From the NCBI GenBank assembly GCA_029204225.1, contig CM055095.1, forward strand, positions 77,022,471-77,086,470: a stretch of DNA of 64,000 bases. The letters run 5' to 3'. This stretch comes from Diphasiastrum complanatum (Eukaryota > Streptophyta > Lycopodiopsida > Lycopodiales > Lycopodiaceae). The position numbers and the translations under genes are program-made. The notes beneath the pieces were generated by a model. It was not told the DNA's origin, searched no databases, and saw nothing but the letters and a program-made list of their open reading frames with translations. This document shows positions 47,800-58,300 of this stretch, one piece after another (within the stretch, counting starts at the first letter, position 1; each line of letters opens with the position of its first letter).

Positions 47800-48835
47800 T
47801 GTGTAGAAGGTGGATGTGATAGTAGATGAGGGCTAGTGAGAAGTTTGGTTGCAATATGATAACTTTGAAAATTCGTTGGATTTTTCGACAGAGCTTCATT
47901 GAATGAAGTGCCAAATGACTCAAATTTTTCTCTTATATAGTAGAAATTAGACTGCGTATTAGGAGAAGTGCACTTTGCCCAGCTTAGTTCCAATTAAAAC
48001 TTTGTAGGGACCTTTGTCATAATATTCCAAGACCTCAGTGAAGTTTGCGAAGGTTCAGAAGGTGATTTGACTGCCTCCTGCGAAGGTTCTGCATGTCTGC
48101 GAAGGTTCAACCCTTGTAGGAGGTGAACTCTCACACAACTTGCTCTAGATGTTGGGTTTTCAAGATCAGACTTTGCAGGCAGGCTTATTTCACTACTCTA
48201 ATTCCATTTATGCCCTCTACAAAGGTTGGTTTCCAGATCTTGATGCCCTGCGAAGGTTCCTTAGTTTTTGGTTCTATGAACCCTCGTAGACACTCAATGT
48301 TGATGATTTTTCCATCAGTAACTCTTGTAGAGATTCTTATAGATGTATCAAAGTCTGATTTAGTGACTGACAAAGTCTCGAAGGCTAGCTCCCAAGAGAT
48401 CTTGAGATTCTTTGATCCATAGCTCTTGTAGAATGGTATACCATTGCATCCAAGTCAGATCTGACTATGGGGGATTGCTCCTGAGTTATGATGGAAATCG
48501 GTAGTTGATTCATCAGTTTAAGTGATATTTACCTCCATTTTGCTATTTTTTTTCAAAATTGTTGTCTCTGATTTGCAAGGATGGGGGCTGATTCTTATTA
48601 TCTGATGACATGTTGTCCTTTGGATCGTATCTGAATTTGGATCCCACTTGGATCTTATTGGATCTTCCTTGATCTGTTCGTATCTTGCCTGATCTTGCTG
48701 AAATTTGGTGGATTTTGCTTGATGTGACTAGATCTTATCTAGATTTTGGCTTGATTTCATTAGATCTGGCTAGGATGACTTATGATGAGGTTTGATCTGA
48801 TCATTGTATGCGTCATCCACCCCATGGATCTGTTT
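47800..48835 (-). repeat. Gypsy E 3' non-coding/LTR-like segment
   Basis: Paralogue of 25600-26506. It follows the pol end of element E in the minus direction. It carries repeats TGCGAAGGTTCAGAAGG (48040), CTGCGAAGGTTC (48098), GCGAAGGTTCC (48251), and a block of TTGGATCTTATTGGATC-type words at 48640-48760. A TATATAAG on the minus strand near 47934 could be a promoter if this is LTR. Ends not resolved. Confidence 0.45.
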
Positions 48836-48839
48836 CACT

Positions 48840-49512
48840 GAGGTGGCCAATACTTGTGAAGTCGGCTACCATTGATGGGAGTATCGAATGGCGTCTCATC
48901 TAACTGTTCAAGTTTCACAGCTCCATGGCTGAGAATCTCCTTTACTCGGAACGAGCCTTTGCTTGTGAACTTCAACTTTTTCTTGATCTTAGTTTTATAC
49001 ATGAGGACTAGATCTCTTGATCAAAGATTTTTCTTGTACAGTCAACGATCATGCCATGCCTTGCGTTGCTCTTTCTCAGCTGCTAATGCATGTACAACTA
49101 GTAAGCGCATCTCGCAAAGTTTATGTAATGATTCGTGCCGCAATTGCTGAGATTTGGATTCATCAAGATGTTGCGTTGTGGCGATTCTTAATGATGGTAC
49201 CAAAAACTCCACTGGCATTACTACATCTTGACCATAAACCAGTTGAAACAATGTGTGGTCATTGCTTCCCTTGTAAGCTATTCTGAATGCCCACAGAGCA
49301 GCATATAGCTTGTGCTCCCAGTCGGATCTACTAGCTTCAACTGTTTTCGTGATCACGCTAGACAAGGTTTTATTGGATGATTTCGCCTGCCCATTACCAC
49401 GAGGATAATAAGGTGTGCTGAGTCGATGGATCATGAAGAACTCCTCCAATAGGACCTTGATGGTCTCATTGACGAAATGGCTTTCTCCATGAATTTGTCT
49501 TTCAAAATCACT
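48840..49512 (-). pseudogene. Ty3-gypsy integrase C-terminal part (element E)
   Basis: Minus-strand reading: NETIKVLLEEFFMIHRLSTP, YYPRGNGQAKSSNKTL, YAALWAFRIAYKGSNDHTLF, QLVYGQDVVMPVEFLVPSLR, then after frame changes VLMYKTKIKKKLKF and GAVKLEQLDETPFDTPINGS. The HRLSTPYYPRGNGQ.E segment normally supplies the last acidic catalytic residue; here the residue after GQ is Ala-Lys, so the site looks changed. The catalytic D,D half is absent, cut off on the right near 49512 by CACTA-related DNA. The C-terminus closely matches element D. Confidence 0.8.
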
Positions 49513-49514
49513 AA

Positions 49515-50710
49515 GCTACATTCAACAAAAAAACATAGTTTAGCAATACAATATAGTTTAGCAATAAAAAAACATTAACAATCTCACTACAAAAATAGAA
49601 TCATAGTAAAAAATATTGCACTTACAAATTGGGCTTCTAGATTGTCCCTTCCTCCTGATCCCAAGTGACTTTGGCCATGTTTTAAGAGCTTTTTGGCGGC
49701 GGCCCTACGTTGTTGTTCATACTTTTGGGGATTGTTTTGCAACAATTTTCCTTTCACCTTTCTTCAATCCCCTTTGGAGCACCATCCAGGCTTCGTGGGA
49801 TTCTTGGGATTCCTCACGACTCTTCTCATCAATTGCTTTTTATTTCGAGTCCAAAGGCACATTAAATTCAAGGCCCAAGTCCTAGTAAAAGCATTGGATT
49901 GAGAAAATTCAGAATATAAAGTCTCTATTATTTTATTTTTGTCTTGAAGTGATTGGGAGAACCAATCGATCATGTAATCTTTACCAAAATATAAAACAAC
50001 TAAATCACGCAAACAGGAATGAACTACATTGCCACGCGTATTTTTTATAACTCCACCACCTGGATTAAGATCATGATACACACTACACAATTCCTGGGAA
50101 GGGGCATCTTTGGAAGCTCTTCTCTCGGATGATTCACCCGAAGAAGATAACACAAGATTCTTTATTCTATCTCTTTGTTGAGGAGGTAGATTCTCAAACC
50201 ACTCTTGATTACATTCTTCGGGCTCCTCACGAGCTCTTCTTCTAGATGGTCTCCCACTTGACCTTCCAATTGACCTACCACTTGAAGACACTGTATCAAA
50301 GAAAAACTCTAAAAGTTAGAAAGTAGTGGAGAATGGGAGTGAAAGAGTAGTGAAGAGTGTTAGATTAGAAGAGTAAGCAATGACAAGAAAGCAATAGATC
50401 AATAGTAAGCAAGAGCAAGCAAGATCAATAGATTAGGAAGAGATTGCAAGCAATAGTAAGAGGAAGGGGATAAAAGCATATGACATTTTGCACCCCTTAC
50501 ATGAGAGGGAGTTTACACTACATGCCATTGTAATGTGGACAATGCATGACTATCCAGAATTAGGTGAATGCTCATGTAAAAATTCAAACAATGTCTATCT
50601 TGTGTACATAGGAGTTTGTTTATAGTTACATACAACTAGTAATTTCTGGCATTTACATGGTATACTACAGTGGCTAGAATTATTCTTTGACATATACTTT
50701 TTTTTATAGT
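49515..50710. mobile_element. CACTA-type element, left part with possible TIR
   Basis: CACTACAAAAAT at 49587 resembles a CACTA terminal repeat, and CACTATAAAAAA occurs on the minus strand at 50699-50710. If these are a true pair they enclose ~1.1 kb with the minus-strand ORF below, but the TNP2-like gene lies outside to the right, so the real element may be larger. Repeated ATAGTTTAGCAATA words at 49535-49570 and CAATAGTAAGCAAG words at 50395-50455 may be subterminal repeats. Boundaries are uncertain and no target duplication was verified. Confidence 0.4.
49640..50291 (-). CDS. Transposase_24/Ptta-like CACTA accessory protein, partial
   Basis: The ATG at 50291 begins MSSSGRSIGRSSGRPSRRRA. 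The frame includes QEWFENLPPQQRDRIKNLVL, GGVIKNTRGNVVHSCLRD, and ends NPTKPGWCSKGD at 49764. After a stop and frame step, KLLQNNPQKYEQQRRAAAK and KHGQSHLGSGGRDNLEAQF follow to about 49640, resembling the C-terminal 'NR..R....HT.GS..F' region of plant Transposase_24 (the second protein of CACTA elements, which binds the element's ends). One frame break suggests a pseudogene, or a small intron. Divergent from TNP2 on the right. Confidence 0.45.
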
Positions 50711-50738
50711 GATTGATAGTATCCATTTGTTGGGCAGG

Positions 50739-52032
50739 CTTTCAAATGGCTGGAAAAAATGCATGTTTTTTGTGCGGGCCAAATCTTGTGGGAAGATACT
50801 CTTATAGTCTCAAAAAAGTTGTTTATGAAAATCATCGTAAATACTTGAATGAAGGCCATCCATTCAGAGACACTCATAGAAGAGGTTTTGGAGGAAGAGT
50901 TGAGAGAGAGATGCCTCCAAAGAGGATGTCTGTGGAAGATTGGCGAAAACTATGGGAGGAATCTCAAGCAAAGCCAATCGATGGTATGAAAAGATTATCT
51001 ATATTTCATCATTTGGAATATTGGAATAACCTTTTGATTAATCACCTACTTGATCCCATGCACATATTTAAAAATGTGGGTGAATCTATTTGGAAACACT
51101 TGATTGGTGAAAAAGATACCATTGCTGCAAGGCACGATCTAAAAGAATCAAACACCAAAAAAGAATATTGGATAAATGATGGTGAAGATTATGCTCCAAA
51201 AGTACCTTGGACATTCAATAAGGAGGAGCTTAACTATGTGCGCTCCATTATTCACAACATTAGAACACCAACTGGTTTTGCCCATTCTGTACGGTCATCA
51301 TTCACAATGGATGGAAAGTTGCAAGGTCTCAAATCTCATGATTGGCTAAAGATGATTCAATTCATCTATCCATTGTCCATTCGTGGGTGCTTGTCAAAAG
51401 ATATTTGTGAGACCATATACAGACTATTAATCATTGTTAGGTATTTACATGTACTTGGTGCATTTTTTTATTTAGTATTTATTGACTGGAAATTCAAATA
51501 GACATAAAATGGATTGAATATGTTGCAGATGGATGTGTTCAAAAGAAATCCATGAGCTGGATCTTCGCAAGAGACATGAGGATATGGTGGAGATTGTGTG
51601 CATGGTGCACATGCTATGTTATCATGTTTTTCATTTTATTGCAAGTGACTTCAATATTTGAGATTTTGATATGTTCTAAAATAGTAATTTTTGCAGGTGT
51701 TTTTTCAACCAGATCGACTAAACAAGATATGGCGGTTTGTAGTTCAAGTTGAACCACGTTCACGATGAGTATTTTAGGGCGCAAATGTTGAGAATGAAAT
51801 GGAAAACCTTCATTTGAACTATGAGATTGAGCTACCTAGATATGTAGTAAATCTTCAAACCATACTTGAAGCACCCACTTCCATAGATGGAATAGATGTT
51901 GAGAATAGAAATTCTAATAGTCAAGATGATGAAATAATTTTTGAAAGTGAGAGTGATGATGAAAATCATCTAAGAGGAGATGAATTGCAAGATGTTGTCG
52001 TTGATGATTTTGATTCTTGTAATTATGAATAA
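50739..52032 (+). pseudogene. CACTA (En/Spm) TNP2-type transposase remnant
   Basis: The exon starts after an acceptor (GGGCAG|GCTTTC) at about 50739. It reads FQMAGKNACFLCGPN, VVYENHRKYLNEGHPFRDTH, MKRLSIFHHLEYWNNLL, HLLDPMHIFKNVGESIW, LKSHDWLKMIQFIYPLSIRG: the core of PF02992 (Transposase_21), including the diagnostic LDPMHI.KNV and LKSHDW. After a probable intron, a piece from 51529 gives CSKEIHELDLRKRHEDMVEI (DUF4218-like start). 51697 gives VFFQPDRLNKIWRFVVQVEP. 51799-52032 is an acidic tail (QDDEIIFESESDDE). Exons upstream of 50739 with the N-terminal domain were not found, and the pieces do not join without frame problems. Confidence 0.75.
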
Positions 52033-52114
52033 AAATTGATTATTGCAATTCTGAATGAAATTGATTCTTGCAATGCTTTCAAATGATAGTTATTTAGCCA
52101 AAACAGAATCTCAT

Positions 52115-52600
52115 TTTTGGTCAAGTAAGTGAAAAGAATAGACATAGTTTGACTTCAATCCCATTTTTTTGGAGATAATGTCGGTGAAGATAGATGTCCC
52201 CAAGAAAATTCTCATTTTTTAACAAATGTTGCAAAGGCAGTAAATCACTAAAAGCATGCGAGTTAATGAAATCACCACCAGAAACCATGACAAAATCAAG
52301 TGTATCATCATAGTCAATCCCCTTGAATTGAGCATATCCCTTGGCAACTAGTCTTGTTCTATAATTGTTCACACTACCATCTTGATTAAACTTGATCTTA
52401 AAGACCCATTTGCAAACAGTAACATTTTGTATCTTTGATGGAGGACCAATAATTTTACAAGTATCTCAAACAATACATCATATACTCACTTTTCATTGCA
52501 TCAAATCACTCTTTTGTTGCTAAAGTTTCTAGGGTAGACCCTAAACTCCTGGCTATCAAAAGCCTTAGATCATGCATAATTATCCTCTTGGTAGCTCGAG
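52115..52600 (-). pseudogene. Copia reverse transcriptase fragment
   Basis: Minus-strand reading includes TKEWFDAMKSEYM, CKWVFKIKFNQDGSVNNYRT and RLVAKGYAQFKGIDYDDTLD, the start of the copia RT (family pattern: KWVFK.K.N.DGS..KYKARLVAKGY.Q..GIDY.ETFAPV). It then degrades. Frameshifts and the missing YVDD core make it a relic. Unrelated in detail to the intact copia at 55376. Confidence 0.75.
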
Positions 52601-52883
52601 TCAATTGTCTTACAAAAGTAGGTGACCAACCTCATCAAAAATCCCAATCATCTAGGAACATCATGATATAATTCACTTTAGAAAAATATTTATATAACTA
52701 ATTCCATTTCATTATCAACATGCAAAAAAAAAAAAAAGCCCTCATCATAATATAATTCACTTTAGAAAAAAAAATATATAACCTCATCATAATATAATCT
52801 AGTTTAAGAAAATATTTATTTAACTAATTTCATTTTATTATCAACATGTAAAAAAAAAAAAAACTGTGTGGATAATCCGCGCA
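52600..52883. repeat. Direct repeats with poly-A tracts
   Basis: ATAATTCACTTTAGAAAAA and TTATCAACATG followed by an A run occur twice (about 52670-52735 and 52750-52863), partly rearranged. Non-coding. Confidence 0.5.
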
Positions 52884-52987
52884 AAAGATATCCACGCGTG
52901 GATATCTTTAACGTCCAGTTCGGTCCGGTGAAGAAGTTGTACAAACTGAAATTTGGGTGGATAATCCACGTGTGGATTATCCACGTG
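52866..52987. repeat. Cluster of palindromes around CCACGCGTGG and CCACGTG
   Basis: A perfect 26-bp palindrome occupies 52884-52909 (centre CCACG|CGTGG). A 12-bp stem with 4-base loop CGTG occupies 52957-52984 and its arms read GTGGATAATCCA. A related GTGGATAATCC lies at 52868-52879. The segment is GC-richer than its neighbours and directly precedes LTR A. It could be a foldback transposon end or a regulatory cluster. Confidence 0.8.
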
Positions 52988-53061
52988 AAAACTGCCTTCC
53001 GGCGTCGCCAAGCTTCCCTCCCAAATAGTTGTCAAAATTTTCAAAATTCAATTTGGCGTGG

Positions 53062-53818
53062 TGTAGTGGGTTTCTTTCCTTACCTAACCTGAATCCAAGA
53101 TCTAGTCAATCTAGCATCAAAGAGACGAAGTTAGTTGTCATGCAGAGGTTCGTTCCCATGAGAGCGATAGTATAGTTCAGATTTCAACATGAATGGAGGA
53201 TCTAGCACTAACATCCATTAACACTAAGCGTTAACACTACATCCATTAACCCTACTTCCATTAACCCTAAATCCACAACAATGATAGAAACTTTCTTTTC
53301 TCTCTCTCCCTTTCTCTCTCACAAAAAGCATAAGAAATAGCAATCCCAATAATGATCAAATCCAACAGTTAGCAAAATCCAAAGAAAGCATGAGAAATGG
53401 AGGAAAAGTAAGGAAGAGCAAGGACATTCATCAATTTATTTCTAAAGAGGACCAATCTACTTTATTGAAATGAGAAAATGAACATGAGGAGCAACTCGAG
53501 TTGGTCCCTTTTTATAGTAGAGAGGAGGACCCTGGCCTCTGAATCCTATTGGTCCAGTCTTGCCTCTCTTTTTATTCAAATTAAAAAAAGTGTGAGAACC
53601 ATCAAAATTGGAGGAAACCCAACTTTATTCACTAACTTGACATTTAGGCCCTGCGACATTAAAAGTCCCGCAAAAAGGTCTAAAGTCCTTTTATTGACTT
53701 TCTAATTAATCAAATAACTATGTGATCATTGGGTTGGACTTACACATGCAGGGTGCCAAATCCCTCTCACTAATTAACTAGGGTTAGAGTTTCCTTGGGA
53801 TCCGCAAACCCTCCAACA
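53062..53818 (-). repeat. Gypsy 3' LTR of element A (757 bp)
   Basis: The plus-strand ends are TGTAGTGGG...CTCCAACA, i.e. TG..CA on the minus strand. A polypurine tract GGTGGGGGATAC on the minus strand (53819-53830) abuts it, showing that this is the 3' LTR of a minus-strand element. A TATA box (minus strand CTATAAAAAG) lies at 53507-53516, followed in that direction by GA-rich leader sequence. Same family as 60340-61098 and 44441-47424. Confidence 0.88.
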
Positions 53819-53881
53819 GTATCCCCCACCAAAATTGGTGGTTGTCCCATGACACCTGCAATATGCAGTTATTGGGGACTT

Positions 53882-54563
53882 TGTTAAAAATTCACAATTC
53901 TAGCTTGACTAGTTTTGGTCATATGACTTGTAAATAGTTAGATGGTCATGATGTGGCTTGTCACACGTGCCAAATAGCATAGGATTCCATTCATAAGGAT
54001 GTTCTCAAGTAGACCTAAGTGTTAGAACCTTTGGAATGAGTCCAAATTATGCTTAGATACAAGGGAGAAAAAATAGGAGCTATTTTTGGTAATTTTTGCA
54101 TTGTTGAGGGATCTCCAAGATTCCAGCCCTAACTTGGTAGGGATGAAAGATCCACCAAAATTAGCATTAGGGATAGGTTTAGGGCTACTCATACCTGCCC
54201 AAAACCGTGATGGATCATGTATATATAGGTGATGATATCTCACCAAAATCAATCAAGCAGTTTCATGTTTTTTCTCTCATAATGGTGCAATTGCTCTCTA
54301 TGTTCATAATTGTTTGAGTACTTGTGATTACTAATGATTATAGGATTGAATGTAGGTCTGGTGTACAGTACTCAGACTGTGGGAGGCCGTACTTTCACAC
54401 GTGTGAAGCCTTCTTCAAGGATTTGGGCCATTTAGTGAGGTTCAAGCATAGATTTTTGATGGATTTTGATGGTTCAACTTGTGCTAATCTTATGAAATCA
54501 TAATCTATTGTTTCCCTCATCATTTCAAGTGTTTTAGGATCCTTATTTGCTGTAATTTTTACA
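53882..54563 (+). repeat. 5' LTR of the complete copia (682 bp)
   Basis: TG...CA ends. TATA box TATATATAGG at 54220-54229. The module GTACAGTACTCAGACTGTGG...GGCCGTACTTTCACACGTGTG ends with CACACGTGTG at 54396-54405, ~170 bp downstream of the TATA. The U3 part contains a second G-box-like TCACACGTGCC near 53960. Confidence 0.95.
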
Positions 54564-54575
54564 TGGTATCAGAGC
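54564..54575 (+). other. Copia primer binding site (initiator tRNA-Met)
   Basis: TGGTATCAGAGC immediately follows the LTR. The same 12 bases occur at 30009 and 34529. Confidence 0.95.
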
Positions 54576-55375
54576 CTAAAGGCTGAAATGAGCTAAATCC
54601 TTGGTTTTCATTCAATTTGATCACAATTTTTGATCTAAATCTTGTGTAGATTGGATCTTAGCATCTAGTATTGATTCTAGAACTCAAAGTGACTCAAATA
54701 CATTGGAGATTGGTGTTGTGTGACTTCATTTGCAGGTGTTTAGGTGTCTAAAACCAGAGGCAAAGTTGAATTCAATTCACATTACCAAGATAGCAAGTTT
54801 TTGCTTGCTCCAAGCATTGATTTCTAAGCGAGTTTTGGAGGTGATTTCATAGAGGAGGCTTTCTAGCATTCAAGGAGAGGGAAGATCAGAGTTTTGGGGA
54901 CTCTTCAAGGCTGTTCTAAGGTGTACTAGACACCTCCTAAAGTGATTTAGGTTCAGTCCAACAATTGCTTGACTTATGCACCAAATTAGATCAATTTTTC
55001 ATCAATTTTGATCATTTTTTGCTTGTGATTGGATAGTAGATTGTGTTGCATCCTCATTAAGTTCCATTTAGATCTTTTACAAGTGATTTTGGAAGTATAT
55101 TAGGTTGCTGAAATTCACTCTTGATCAGATCATTTGGAAGCTTTAATGTTCTTTATAGAAAGAGGGGCAATTCTACTAGTATTGTCTACTTCAATCAAGC
55201 AAGTGCATTGTTTCTAGTATTCTATGATTTGATTTTGTTAGAGATCATTCTTAGATCTTTATAGGAAGTCTATTACTGATCTTTTCAGGTCCCTAAGAAG
55301 TGGGATAAGGTAGACCTTCAATCAAATCAATAGAAGTAACCTTCATTTGTGTCAAGTCCTTGATTAGGAGACTAG

Positions 55376-58300
55376 ATGGCATCTATAAATGCATATCTTT
55401 TGGATACTAATGAAAGGCTCAACAAAACTAACTATTCCATATGGAAAGTTAGAATGGAATATATCATGATCATGCAAGATCTGATGGAAATTGTAAATGG
55501 TAAGGAGGGTGAACCTATTCATCCTCAAGAAAAAGCCAAATACATCAAGAGGTGCAATGTTGCACTACATTGCATAAAAATGAATGTTGCAAATGAACTC
55601 TTAAGAGAGGTAGGAGATTGCACTTCAGCTCAAGATGCTTGGGAGACTTTGCAAAAGGTCTATGAATCCAAGAACCAAACTAGAATGTTAGCTTTGAAGA
55701 ATCAAATCTATAGAAGCTATCAAAAGAAAGGAGAGAGTGCACATACTTTTGTCCTAAGAGTAAAGGAATTGAACAAAGAGCTAGCCTTTATAGGTGACCC
55801 TATCAAGGATGAAGAGCTTGTTCAACTCATATTGAATGGACTAAGCTTTGAATTTGACAATTTGGTTCAGGGATATGCAATTATGGGTAAGCTACCCATA
55901 CTTGAAGAACTCCAAGGCACACTCATGGCCGAGGAATCAAGAAGGAGCCAAATGCAAGAGAGGATGGATAGGCTTTCCATCCAAGGTGGAGATGACCAAG
56001 CTCTCTTCACCAAAGGCAAAGGCAAGTCCAAAGGCAAAGGATCAACATTCAAGAAGTCTACAAAGCTTGAGGATCAAGAAGGACCCCCAAAGGCATCTCC
56101 ATCAACCACCAAAGTCAAGAAGGACAAATCAAAGGTGAAGTGCTACTATTGTAGCAAGATGGGGCATTATGCCTCAGAATGCTTCAAGAGGAAGCAAGAT
56201 CAAAGCCAAGCCAACATGAGCAAAGAGGAGGAGGAGGAGAGTTCACATGAGGACTCTCTCATGATGTCCATATTTTCTTCAACAAGCTTCAAAGGAGAAG
56301 ATCCTTGGTGGATTGACTCGGGTGCTAGTTCACACATGACTAGTAAAAGGGAGTTTTTCTCTTCTCTCTTATCTTATGATGGACCTATAAAGTATATCTA
56401 TACAGCAAATGATGAAGCTTGTAAGATTGAAGGAGTTGGTAGCATTCCCCTTTGCTTAGGATCTTCCAAAAAGATCAACATAGAAGGTGTTTTGTACATT
56501 CCTACAATAACAAAGAATCTACTAAGTGTTGGCCAAATGGTAGACAATGGTTTCAATGTTGACTTTGCTTCAAATGAATGTTTCATCAAGAAGAAGGGTA
56601 AGATAGTGGCTAAGGGCACTAGACTTGGCAAACTTTATAAGTTGGATGCATTTGTGGATACTAATGTTGTCATGTTGGCCGAGAAGAGCAAGATATCTAC
56701 CTTTACTTTATGGCACAAAAGACTTGGACATGTCAACTCGGGTTCCATGGAGGCTATGATCAAGGAGGAGTATGCTTTAGGCCTACCAAGGTCTATTGGG
56801 AAGGAAGACAAGGTTTGTGAAGCTTGTGCCTTATCCAAGGCACATAAGAAGGTGTTTCCTAACTCCATCACAAAGTCATCTCATCCTCTTGAACTCATAC
56901 ACTCAGATGTGCACATTGCTAGCACCAAATCTAATGGAGGTTCATCCATGTTTCTAACCTTCATTGATGACTACTCAAGATATTGTTGGGTGTTCTTACT
57001 TTCCCTCAAGTCTCAAGTATTTGATACTTTTGTAAAGTTCAAGTTGTTTGTGGAAAAGCATCATAATCATAGCATCAAGATTCTTAGAAGTGACAATGGT
57101 GGAGAATTCATCTCCAATGAGTTCAAGGCCTTTTGTGAGGAGGAAGGGATCAAGAAAGAGACTTCTTGTCCTTACACTCCTCAACAAAATGGAGTTGCTG
57201 AAAGAAGGAATAGAACATTATGTGAATGTTCTAAGGCTTTAAGAATAGATGCTTGTTTGCCCAAATCCTTTTGGGGTGAGTCTCTTGTATGTGCAAACTA
57301 CTTGATGAATAGAGTGTCTTGCAAAGCAATTGAAGGCAAAACTCCTTATGAGATGTTGTATGGAAAGAAACCCAATCTTAATCACTTGAAAGTTTTTGGG
57401 TGTATATGTTATGTGCATGTGCCATTAGAAACAAGAACCAAGGAGGATCCATCTTCCACAAGAGGGATCATGCTTGGATATGCAAGCTCAAGCAAGGGCT
57501 ACAAAGTCTATCTTCCATCCTTGAACAAATTTGTTGTTTCAAGGGATGTCATCTTTGATGAACATCATATGCATATGCTTGAAGAAGGCTCAAGTGCTCC
57601 AACAATCAAGAAGAAGATGGCCGAGGAGCAAGATCTTGGTTTTGAGGAGGAGCTCATGGAGGAGCAAGCACCAAACCCACCTATCACACCAAGGAGATCT
57701 TCAAGGGCAAAAGCGGAGCCATCAAGGCTCACATATCAAGGCAAAGGACAGCAAGTTGAGGGTATCTCATCCACTTCTTATGCTTTATCTAGTTTTGAAG
57801 AACCGTCTAATGTTGAAGATGCATTGAACTCCAAAGAATGGTATAAAGCTATGTTGGATGAGTATGATGCCTTGATTGAGAATGAAACTTGGTTGCTTGT
57901 TGAGAGACCTCAAAGGAATGTAATAGGATGCAAGTGGGTCTTCAAGCTTAAGTTGAATGCAAATGGGAGTGTTAACAAACATAAAGCAAGATTAGTTGCA
58001 AAAGGTTATGCTCAAGAGAGAGGGATAGACTATGAGGAAACTTTTGCACCCGTGGCCAAGATGGTCACAATAAGACTAATCATTGCACTTGCATCACATT
58101 TTGGATGGACTCTATGTCAAATGGATGTCTCTAATGCTTTCTTGAATGGTTTTTTGGAAGAGGATATCTATATGGAGCAGCCACAAGGGTTCATCAAGCA
58201 TGGAATGGAGAACAAAGTATGCCATCTCCAAAGAAGCATCTATGGCTTGAAGCAAGCCTCGAGATCTTGGAATTCAAGACTACATTGCTATCTTATTTCA

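Noticed and set aside
49587-50710. A complete small CACTA element bounded by CACTACAAAAAT and CACTATAAAAAA
   Set aside because: The two ends match only partly, no 3-bp target duplicate was confirmed and the TNP2 gene lies outside. Kept only as a low-confidence boundary.
54022-54252. 76-codon minus-strand frame, repeated at 59499-59729
   Set aside because: It is in the two LTRs of the copia element and is kept only because the LTRs are nearly identical.
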